Of a DNA stretch of 19,017 nt, positions 12,561 through 19,017 are shown one piece after another. The position numbers were made by a program, and so were the translations under genes. The stretch is taken from positions 1 through 19,017 of the forward strand of contig CANDEH010000044.1 in NCBI GenBank assembly GCA_947383645.1. The letters run 5' to 3'. The DNA is from an uncultured Clostridia bacterium. GTDB lineage: Bacteria > Bacillota > Clostridia > Oscillospirales > Oscillospiraceae. Within the stretch, counting starts at the first letter, position 1; every line of letters starts with the position of its first letter. The notes below the pieces were generated by a model. The model was not told the DNA's origin and ran no database searches. It saw only the letters and a program-made list of their open reading frames with translations.

Positions 12561-13892
12561 TCAGTGTTTGCGGTTGCACAGGACCTCGTCGCCGATTCTG
12601 CCGGCGTTGAGGTCCTCGATGGATTTCCCGATGATGGAAAATCCCTCCCGGATCTCATCCGAGGTGATGACCAGCGGCGGCTGAATCCGCAGCACATGGC
12701 CGGCCAGCGGGATCATGACAAGACCCCTCTCAAAACTCCGGTATACGATCTTGAACGCGGCGTCGTTGTCCAGGACCGGCCTACCGTGGACATCCGGCCT
12801 TCCCACACCGATGCCCATGGACATACCGATGTTTCGGGTGAAAATGACATTGTCGGGATACCTGGCCTTGAGCTTTGCGGCCTCCTCCTCCAGTGTGCGG
12901 ATGTGCTCCTGAAGCTGGTTCTGAAATTCCGTTGTCTGGTAGTAGTCGAAGGCCGCTATCCCGGCGGCGCAGCTCAGCGCGTTGCCGCTGAGGGTAAAGG
13001 AGTGGTTGTACAGGGAGTCCATAATCTCGCTCCTCGCCATAAAGCCGCTCATGACCAGTCCGGCGCCCATGGCCTTCCCGATGATGATCCCGTCCGGCTT
13101 GACGTCGTAGTGCTCGATGCCAAAGAATTTTCCCGTCCGCCAGAAGCCCTGCTGGGTCTCGTCGCTGATAAATAGGATTCCATGTTTTTTGCACATGGCG
13201 CCCAGCTTCTTCATGAAGAGCGGGTGGGCGGGGAGAATGCCGCTGTCCCCCTGGATGGGCTCGACAATGACGGCGGCGACCTCCTCCGGCGGCAGATACG
13301 TCTCAAAGGCGAGGGCAATATCCTGTAGCGCACACCGCTCGACCTCCTCGTCCGGCCGGTCGGTTCCGTAGTAGCGGAAGGGGTAGATGTCGGGGACCAT
13401 GGGGCCGTACTTTTCGCGGGTCTTGCTGGAGCAGAAAGTCAGGCTGGCCGAGGCCAGCGTGTTGCCGTGGTAGCCGTCGATGAAAGAGATGATCTTGGGA
13501 CGGCCCGTGTAGGCCCGGGCAAACTTGATGGCGGCGTCGGCGGCGGCGGAGCCGCTGTTGCCAAAGGCGATCTTGGCGAGCCCCTCCCCGGGAAACACAG
13601 ATACCAGCCGCTCGGCGTAGTCCACCGTGATGCCGTTGTAAATAAAGTAGATGCCGTACTGCGTATAGCGCTTTAGCTGCGCCTCAATCGCCTCCGTGAC
13701 AACCGGATGGCAGCTCCCCAGGTTCAGGGAGGCGGAGCTGGCAAGGAAATCGATATACCGATTTCCGTCGGCGTCCTCCAGAATCGCGCCGTTGGCGCGC
13801 TCGATGGCCAGGGGAAAGCTGGTGTTGTGCTGGCAATCCGGGATCACTCGCCGGTCGCGCACAATGATCGCTCTGCATTTTTCGTGGTTCAT
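12561..13892 (-). CDS. Class III PLP-dependent aminotransferase
   Basis: A 443-residue fold-type I aminotransferase of class III (the group of 4-aminobutyrate, ornithine and acetylornithine aminotransferases). It moves an amino group between an amino acid or omega-amino compound and a 2-oxoacid using PLP. Visible features are the phosphate-binding GNSGSAAADAAIKFARA (111-127), YHG (141-143), the EPIQGDSG element (about 211), Asp244 in FISDETQQGFWRTGKFF, which holds the PLP ring nitrogen, and Lys273 in GIIIGKAMGAG, the Schiff-base lysine. The family usually has DEVQTGFGRTG here; the ETQQGFW variant may reflect substrate. The ribosome site AAGGAGGG precedes the ATG. The enzyme sits between the racemase-like genes and the orphan gene, which fits conversion of an amino acid into the 2-oxoacid used by IorAB. 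The substrate is not deducible. Confidence 0.9.
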   Translation of the reverse strand: MNHEKCRAIIVRDRRVIPDCQHNTSFPLAIERANGAILEDADGNRYIDFLASSASLNLGSCHPVVTEAIEAQLKRYTQYGIYFIYNGITVDYAERLVSVFPGEGLAKIAFGNSGSAAADAAIKFARAYTGRPKIISFIDGYHGNTLASASLTFCSSKTREKYGPMVPDIYPFRYYGTDRPDEEVERCALQDIALAFETYLPPEEVAAVIVEPIQGDSGILPAHPLFMKKLGAMCKKHGILFISDETQQGFWRTGKFFGIEHYDVKPDGIIIGKAMGAGLVMSGFMARSEIMDSLYNHSFTLSGNALSCAAGIAAFDYYQTTEFQNQLQEHIRTLEEEAAKLKARYPDNVIFTRNIGMSMGIGVGRPDVHGRPVLDNDAAFKIVYRSFERGLVMIPLAGHVLRIQPPLVITSDEIREGFSIIGKSIEDLNAGRIGDEVLCNRKH

Positions 13893-13952
13893 GGTACGTC
13901 CCTCCTTGTCTGTCCGCTGCTGCTCTGCTTCGCTTCACCCCTCACCGCGGGA

Positions 13953-14624
13953 TCAGCGGTCTTTGTACCGGCATATCTTGCTGGTCGTATAGCCGGCCTT
14001 GACGAACCCCACCGCAACCATCAGTGCGCAGTGGATGCCGTCCAGGACAGGCACGCCCAGCTCCTCCGCCATGCGCGCATTCATGCCGGCGAACCCGGCG
14101 CAGCCCAGGACAATGACCTCCGCCGAGTCCTCCTCGATGGCCAGCCGCGCCGCATTGAAAAAGGGGGCGTCCGACGAGAGCCCCTCCACCTGCCCCCTGG
14201 GGCTGCGCACGGAGGCGCAGGCGTCGTCCAAATGGTAGCGGTGGATGAGCGCGTACTTGTTGGGCACGGAGTGCTTGTCCGTGCTGACGACGGAAAAGGA
14301 GTGTCCCAGCATACTCGCCAGGTGCATGGAGGCCTCCCCGATGCCGACCACCGGCTTGTCTGTGATCTGCCGGAGCAGATCCAGGTTCGGGTCGCAGTGG
14401 CAGGCGACGATGAAGGCGTCGTATTCCGCCTCATTTTCCCGCACCACCTCTACCATGCCCGGCGCACAGGAGAGTTGGTCGCTGTAGTAGTCGATGAACT
14501 GGGGGGCATCCGGAATGCAGACGGTCCGAACCTCGAAATCGCCGGCGGCGTAAGCCTCCGCGCAGACCTGAATCGCTTTTGTCATCTCTTCACTGCTGTT
14601 GGGGTTGATAATCAGTATTTTCAT
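13953..14624 (-). CDS. Asp/Glu/hydantoin racemase family protein, both cysteines present
   Basis: A 223-residue cytosolic protein of the Asp/Glu/hydantoin racemase superfamily, which moves a proton at a carbon next to a carboxyl or amide using two opposed cysteines. The N-terminal signature is MKILIINPNSSEEMT. Cys75 (FIVACHCDP) and Cys175 (VIVLGCAGFAGM) are both present, with a further Cys77 beside the first. The family includes hydantoin, allantoin, aspartate and glutamate racemases and maleate isomerase; NPNSS openings are typical of the hydantoin-racemase branch. It has a strong ribosome site (AACAGGAGG) and lies 77 bases downstream of a paralogue that lacks the second cysteine. In context it probably interconverts D and L forms of the fermented amino acid or a derivative, but this is inference. 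Confidence 0.87.
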   Translation of the reverse strand: MKILIINPNSSEEMTKAIQVCAEAYAAGDFEVRTVCIPDAPQFIDYYSDQLSCAPGMVEVVRENEAEYDAFIVACHCDPNLDLLRQITDKPVVGIGEASMHLASMLGHSFSVVSTDKHSVPNKYALIHRYHLDDACASVRSPRGQVEGLSSDAPFFNAARLAIEEDSAEVIVLGCAGFAGMNARMAEELGVPVLDGIHCALMVAVGFVKAGYTTSKICRYKDR

Positions 14625-14702
14625 GGTTTCCTCCTGTTATCGCCGTTCTTCGGCGAAAAAACCGTTTGTTTGCCGTAGCCTGAAACGCGGCCTCTGCATC
14701 CT

Positions 14703-15407
14703 TCAAACGCACATGGACGGAGGATAGGAGTAGTATCCCCACTTGGACTGCTTTACGCCGGCGCTTACCAGCGCCTCTGTAACCTTCAGCGTCACGCAGG
14801 AGGGGTCGATGACCTCCACCCCCAGCTGCTCCCGCACGATCTGGGCATAGCCGGCCATACCGGCGTAGCCGAGGACAATCACCTCGGCGCCGTCCTGCTC
14901 GGCGGCCTCCCGGGAGACCTTGAGGATCTGCGCACAGGCGCGCGCCTCGTCCTCCTCGATCTCCGCCACGGACATCCCCAGCGGCCGTATGGATGCCAGG
15001 GACTCCTCCAGCCGAAAGCGCCGCACGTGGGCCGCCTTGCTGGGGATGCGCCGCTCCGTCATCGTCAGCACGGTAAACTTGGCGCCCAGCATGGCCGCCA
15101 CGTGCAGGCTGGTCTCCTCGATGCCCATTATCAGGATGTCGGAGATCTCCCGGGCCTGTTCCAGGGCGGGGTCGCTGAAACAGGCCAAGATCACGGCGTC
15201 AAAGTGCTCTTTATTTGCCTTTTCCACCAGCGCGAGCACACCGGGAACGCACATGGCCTCGTCATAGGCGCTCTCAATGGCCAGAGGGCCGTTGGGAGGA
15301 CAGGTCACGGTGAGATCGGTCTGTTCGCTCTTGATTTGGCGGAGCGCCCGGTCCAGGTGAGCGGTCATCTGCCGGGAGGAGTTGGGGTTAATAACCAATA
15401 TCTTCAT
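14703..15407 (-). CDS. Asp/Glu/hydantoin racemase paralogue lacking the second cysteine
   Basis: A 234-residue paralogue of the next gene downstream, with the same start (MKILVINPNSSRQMT) and the same fold signatures. Cys76 is kept (AVILACFSDP), but the second catalytic position reads VIVLGYAGMAGY, so Tyr181 replaces the cysteine expected in LGCAGM; the codon is TAC, one base from TGC. Two-base racemisation by the usual mechanism should therefore be impaired. It may catalyse a one-base reaction, bind ligand, or pair with the intact paralogue. The start at 15407 is the ATG that begins the conserved sequence; the frame is open 30 codons further upstream, but that stretch overlaps iorB. The ribosome site is weak, and the ATG is 5 bases after the iorB stop, so translation may be coupled to iorB. 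Confidence 0.85.
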   Translation of the reverse strand: MKILVINPNSSRQMTAHLDRALRQIKSEQTDLTVTCPPNGPLAIESAYDEAMCVPGVLALVEKANKEHFDAVILACFSDPALEQAREISDILIMGIEETSLHVAAMLGAKFTVLTMTERRIPSKAAHVRRFRLEESLASIRPLGMSVAEIEEDEARACAQILKVSREAAEQDGAEVIVLGYAGMAGYAQIVREQLGVEVIDPSCVTLKVTEALVSAGVKQSKWGYYSYPPSMCV

Positions 15408-15412
15408 GGCGC

Positions 15413-15996
15413 TTACAGGTTCTGTCCGGCGTCGAAGGCCTGGATGTTCAGATCCTTCTGCTTGGCGGGCACATACTTTTTGATGGCCTCCAGCCACAGA
15501 TCATAGTCTGTCTCCAGCATTTTGCTGAGGGTACCCAGCAGGACGACGTTCATCACCTTTACATTTCCCAGCTCCACGGCCTTGGCGGTGGCGTCATAGG
15601 CGATCACCTCGCTGGCGGCAGCGTGTAGGCAGGCGTCGATCTCCTCCCGGGTGGGGTATTTTTCCAGGCCGGTGCTGACGGACATGGGCTGCATCATGTA
15701 GGTGTTGGTGATGATCCTGGCTCCCTTGCGCAGAAGCTGTACAGAGCGCATGGTCTCCATCGGCTCGGAGCCGATGAGAACATCCACCGTGCCGGTCATG
15801 CTCATGGGGGAACCGACACCGTTTTTGTCCCAACGCAGTGGCTGGAGACAGCGCCGCCGCGGACGGACAGGCCCATGTTGTCGGACTTTTTGGCGTCGTA
15901 GCCGGCCAACATCCCCACCTCGGACAGGATGTCGCTGACCAGGATCGTCCCCTGACCGCCCACGCCCACCATCAGAAAATTGATACTGTTACCCAT
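15413..15996 (-). pseudogene. iorB: Indolepyruvate:ferredoxin oxidoreductase beta subunit, frameshifted
   Basis: The small subunit of IorAB, about 194 residues when repaired, the usual size. The first part (MGNSINFLMVGVGGQGTILVSDILSEVGMLAGYDAKKSDNMGLSVRGGAVSSHC) belongs to the 2-oxoacid:acceptor oxidoreductase gamma/beta family. The second part (MSMTGTVDVLIGSEPMETMRSVQLLRKGARIITNTY to FDAGQNL) continues the same fold one frame over. The first frame stops at TGA (15803-15801), and the shift lies near 15831-15836. Adding one C where the minus strand reads TGCGT (giving TGCCGT) restores the family sequence as SSHCRWDKNGVGSPMSMTG. The ATG is 3 bases after the iorA stop, with GGAGGG inside the end of iorA, so iorA and iorB are a tight pair. 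Without an intact iorB the complex should not work; base-call error is a real alternative. Confidence 0.85.
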
Positions 15997-15999
15997 CGT

Positions 16000-17781
16000 T
16001 TAGCCCTCCTTCTTTGTAATCGCCTTCACCGGGCAGACCTGAGAGCAGATGCCGCATCCGTTGCACAGTGTCGGATCGATCCTGCACTTCTTCTTATGGG
16101 TCTTGGGATTCTCCTCCTCCGAGACCATGATGGCCGGGCAGCCGCACTTGAAGCAGGTCTGGCAGGCGATGCACTTGTCCGCTTCCACGGTATAGGGCGC
16201 GGCGCTGAACTTGTTGAACTGGACGCATTCCCCCTTGGTAATCAGGACGGATACCTTGTCAAAGGCCATACACTCCTTCAGGCCGTCCTCCACCTCGTTG
16301 ACGTCGAAGGCGTTGACTGTTTTCACCAGCTCCACGCCCATGGCGCGGCACAGTCCCTCCATGTCGATCCGGGTGGCGGCCACGTTTCGCAGGACGCGGT
16401 AATCGGTGGCGGGGTTGTCCTGGTGGCCGGTCATGGCGGTGTTGGCGTTGTCCATCAGGATCACCACGCCGCGGCCGTTGTTGTGGACCATGTTGGCCAG
16501 GGCGGGCAGACCGGAGTGCCAGAAGGTGCCGTCGCCGATGGTACACACGCGGTTCTCCGGCAGGCCGGCCAGGCTCATGCCGTGCAGCTGCCCGATGGAG
16601 GTGCCCATGCAGCCCATGGTGTGCTGCGCCTCAAAGGGGGGCTGAGCGCCTAAGTTATAGCAGCCGATGTCGCCGACACAGGCAATATCGTGCTTTTTCA
16701 GCACATAGTAGGTACTTCTGTGGGGACAGCCGGCGCACAGCACAGGGTTGCGGCCGGGCAGGTTCTCCACGGGCTTGACCTCCATAGTGCGGGGGTCCTC
16801 CTGCAGGATGCCGTGCGCCAGGCTGATATCCAGCAGGCGGTCGGGCAGCAGCTCGTAGCAGGGTGGGAAGAGCTCCTTGCCGATGCAGTCCACCCCCATG
16901 GACTTGACCTGCTCCTCAATGACGGGGTCCAGCTCCTCGATAACATACACCTGCTCCACCTTGGCGGCGAAATCCTGAATCATTCTCCGGGGCAGCGGGT
17001 AGCTCATCCCCAGCTTCAATACGGAGGCATGGGGGAACACATCCTTGATGTAGGCGTACATGACACCGGTGCAGATAATCCTCATTTTGGTGTCGCGCAT
17101 CTCCACGCGGTTTATACCGCAGGTCTCGGCGTACTCCGCGATGGCCTGGATCTTCTCCTCCAGCTTGGCGTGCATCACGCGGGCGTATATGGCGGTGCAG
17201 TTGTACTTGGGCAGATTGCGGGGGAATTTCTCCAGCGTCCGGGTGTTCTCCGCCCGCTCCCCCAGCTCGACAACGCTCTTGCAGTGGGAGACACGCATGA
17301 CGCTGTGCAGCAGGCAGGGGATGTCGAACTTCTCGGACAGCTGGAACGCCTTCTTCACATAGTCCTTTGCCTCCTGGCTGTCGCAGGGCTCAAAGGTGGG
17401 GATCTTGGCCAGGCGGGAGTACCAGCGGTTGTCCTGCTCATTCTGGGAGCTGAACAGGCCCGGATCGTCGGCTGTGACCAGCACCAGTCCGGCCTCCGCG
17501 CCGGTGTAGACCGTGTACAGCAGGGAGTCCATCAGCACGTTCATGCCCACCTGCTTGGTGGTGACCAGCGCCCGCTTGCCGCAGTAGGCGGCGCCGGCGG
17601 CGGCGTCCATGGCCACCTTTTCATTGGTGGACCACTCCACATACACCTCCTTGCCGTACTGGGCGGCCATGTTCCTGACAATCTCAGAGCTGGGCGTACC
17701 GGGGTACCCGGTCACAATTTGCACGCCGGCCTCATAGGCGCCGCGGGCAATGGCCTCGTTTCCTGAAAGTAGTGCTTTCAA
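16000..17781 (-). CDS. iorA: Indolepyruvate:ferredoxin oxidoreductase alpha subunit
   Basis: The large subunit of the oxygen-sensitive enzyme that turns aryl-2-oxoacids (indolepyruvate, phenylpyruvate and relatives) plus CoA into aryl-acetyl-CoA, CO2 and reduced ferredoxin. In order: the N-terminal pyruvate-oxidoreductase-type TPP domain (LLSGNEAIARGAYEAGVQIVTGYPGTPSSEI), a middle domain, the C-terminal TPP domain with GDGTFWHSGLPALANMVHNN to LMDNANTAMTGHQ (about 410-445), and two [4Fe-4S] clusters at the end (C540xxC543xxC546xxxxC551P and C576xxC579xxC582xxxC586P, counted from the upstream ATG). The length fits the family. Start choice: the first ATG (17790) abuts GGAGG with no gap, while TTG at 17781 is 9 bases away and gives the familiar beginning MKALLSGNEA. 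iorB follows at once. Substrate range could extend beyond indolepyruvate. Confidence 0.92.
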   Translation of the reverse strand: MKALLSGNEAIARGAYEAGVQIVTGYPGTPSSEIVRNMAAQYGKEVYVEWSTNEKVAMDAAAGAAYCGKRALVTTKQVGMNVLMDSLLYTVYTGAEAGLVLVTADDPGLFSSQNEQDNRWYSRLAKIPTFEPCDSQEAKDYVKKAFQLSEKFDIPCLLHSVMRVSHCKSVVELGERAENTRTLEKFPRNLPKYNCTAIYARVMHAKLEEKIQAIAEYAETCGINRVEMRDTKMRIICTGVMYAYIKDVFPHASVLKLGMSYPLPRRMIQDFAAKVEQVYVIEELDPVIEEQVKSMGVDCIGKELFPPCYELLPDRLLDISLAHGILQEDPRTMEVKPVENLPGRNPVLCAGCPHRSTYYVLKKHDIACVGDIGCYNLGAQPPFEAQHTMGCMGTSIGQLHGMSLAGLPENRVCTIGDGTFWHSGLPALANMVHNNGRGVVILMDNANTAMTGHQDNPATDYRVLRNVAATRIDMEGLCRAMGVELVKTVNAFDVNEVEDGLKECMAFDKVSVLITKGECVQFNKFSAAPYTVEADKCIACQTCFKCGCPAIMVSEEENPKTHKKKCRIDPTLCNGCGICSQVCPVKAITKKEG

Positions 17782-17790
17782 TGTATCCAT

Positions 17791-17797
17791 CCTCCGT
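17791..17797 (-). promoter_or_regulatory. Ribosome site abutting an unused ATG (iorA)
   Basis: The minus strand reads CGGAGG followed directly by ATGGATACA and then TTG. Zero spacing argues against the ATG, and the TTG lies 9 bases from GGAGG. This is the same arrangement as at pdxY. Confidence 0.5.
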
Positions 17798-17829
17798 TCG
17801 TAGTATTTTTAAGTCGCTTCTTCCCAGAC

Positions 17830-19017
17830 CTACAACAGTTCGATCAGCGCATCGACGGCAAGAACGCCCCTACCCTCCGGGTAGACCAGAAGCGGATTGA
17901 TGTCCAGACCGGCCACCTTGTCCGCTCCCTCCGCGGCCAGCCTCCCCAGTTTGACCAACGTGTCGGCCAGCGCCTCCACATCCGCCCTGGGCATACCGCG
18001 GAAGCCGGCGAGCAGCCGGTATCCCTTGGTGGACTGGATCATGCGCAGCGCCTCCTGGCGGCTCAGCGGCGGCAGGGCCAGGGCGCTGTCCTTCAGAACC
18101 TCCACCCAGATTCCCCCAGTACCGTAGACCACAGCCGGACCGAACTGGGGGTCCCGGGTGACTCCCAAGATGACCTCCGCCACCGGTTTCTCCGCCATCT
18201 CCTGGACCAATATCCCATCAATCTGCGCATCGGGGGCAAAGTGTCTGGCGTTGTCCAGCAGCGCGCGGTACCTGCCGCGGACGTCTCCGGCGTCTTTCAC
18301 GCCCACGGCGATGATGCCGGCCTCGGTCTTGTGCATGATCTGGGGGGACATGACCTTCATCACCACGGGATAGCCGACCTCACCGGCGGCGCGGACGCAG
18401 GCCTCCTCATCCGTGCACAGAATTTCGCGGGTACAGGGGATATCGTACTCCCGCAGGAGCTGCTTGCTCTGGTACTCGGTCAGCGTGTGACCGGTGTGGG
18501 GGGCAGCGGCGGGAACGCGTCCCGGCTGACGCCGCTCTCCTCCGGTGCGCCGCAGCTGCCAAAGCGCACCGCGTTGGCGATAGCTCGGAGCCCCTCCCGG
18601 GTGCCCTGCACGGCCGCGACGCCGCCCGCGTCCAGGATCTTCTTGATCTCGGGGTGGAATCCGGTGGAGGCGTTGTTCAGCAGGATCACCGGCTTGTCCG
18701 TCTTTTGGGCGGCGGCCGCCGCGGCGCGGGCCACGATGGCGTACTGGTCCACCTGCCGCTGCGCCATGCCGGGGGGCACGTCCTGCACTACCAGAACGAC
18801 GTCGGCCTCCGGCTCCGCGGCGGCGGTGAGCAGGCAGGTCTCATAGAACTCCTCAATTCGGCCGGAGCCCCAGGCGTCCAGCGGGTTGTTCACATTGGAG
18901 TAGGAGGACAGCAGCCCCCGGACGATCTTTTCGCCCTGCTCGCTCCAGGCGGGGAAACGCAGGTCACTGATATGGACAAGACCACAAAACCCATGCGGAG
19001 CTGCTGACAATATTTCA
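17830..19017 (-). pseudogene. ADP-forming acyl-CoA synthetase, frameshifted and cut by window edge
   Basis: The C-terminal half of an NDP-forming acyl-CoA synthetase, which converts acyl-CoA, ADP and phosphate into acid, CoA and ATP and so harvests energy in anaerobes. Upstream of the break is the second CoA-ligase-type domain (GEKIVRGLLSSYSNVNNPLDAWGSG to TREGLRAIANAVRFGSCG). Downstream is the ATP-grasp domain (LTEYQSKQLLREYDIP, GYPVVMKVMSPQIMHKTEAG, ILVQEMAEKPVAEVILGVTRDPQFGP, GLDINPLLVYPEGRGVLAVDALI). The two parts are in different frames; the shift is in the C-run near 18502-18507, and restoring one C joins PLPP to HTGHTLTEYQSK. Residues before SDLRFPAWSE at the right edge look irregular. 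The gene ends 48 bases before iorA. The pairing with IorAB is a known one: aryl-acetyl-CoA made by IorAB is used for ATP. Confidence 0.85.

Noticed and set aside
15408..15497. An extended N-terminus of the second racemase paralogue (start at 15497)
   Set aside because: The extra 30 residues overlap the end of iorB, have no family similarity, and the conserved protein starts at MKILVINPNSS.

Overview
The window looks like a chromosome segment from a GC-rich anaerobic Firmicute, most likely a gut clostridium of the Oscillospirales (Flavonifractor, Lawsonibacter or Oscillibacter-like). This is inferred from protein families and gene style (strong GGAGG ribosome sites, CCA-encoding tRNAs, AGCS amino-acid symporters, an oxygen-sensitive ferredoxin-linked 2-oxoacid oxidoreductase). 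No 16S or other marker is present, so the genus is not established.

Layout. (1) 1-6336 is ordinary core genome: the 5' two-thirds of an IMP dehydrogenase gene (minus), a DUF4304 gene (plus), an alanine/glycine:sodium symporter (plus) behind a strongly structured leader, a shared terminator, a translationally coupled pair on the minus strand (pyridoxal kinase, then a DUF3810 membrane metallopeptidase-like protein), and a tRNA-Leu(TAG)/tRNA-Val(CAC) pair with its own promoter and terminator. (2) 6337-9400 is an AT-richer accessory patch directly downstream of the tRNAs: a truncated, frame-broken IS3-family element, a DUF4417 protein with unusual C-terminal modules, a large hairpin followed by six short hairpins in a row, and a terminator. 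(3) 9450-19017 is a metabolic locus: a FadR-type GntR regulator (plus), then a run of minus-strand genes transcribed from beyond the right edge. In transcription order these are an ADP-forming acyl-CoA synthetase, indolepyruvate:ferredoxin oxidoreductase IorA and IorB, two Asp/Glu/hydantoin racemase-family proteins, a class III aminotransferase, a conserved orphan protein, and a second AGCS symporter.

How the genes fit together. The third region reads as one amino-acid fermentation module: uptake (AGCS), stereochemical interconversion or a related step (racemase family), transamination to a 2-oxoacid, oxidative decarboxylation to acyl-CoA with reduced ferredoxin (IorAB), and ATP recovery by an ADP-forming acyl-CoA synthetase, with the GntR protein as the probable local regulator. 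The substrate cannot be read from the sequence. Three genes of this module (the synthetase, iorB and the symporter) each carry one apparent single-base frameshift in or beside a short homopolymer. Either the sequence contains base-call errors or the module is decaying; the core genes to the left show no such breaks. One of the two racemase paralogues has tyrosine in place of the second catalytic cysteine.
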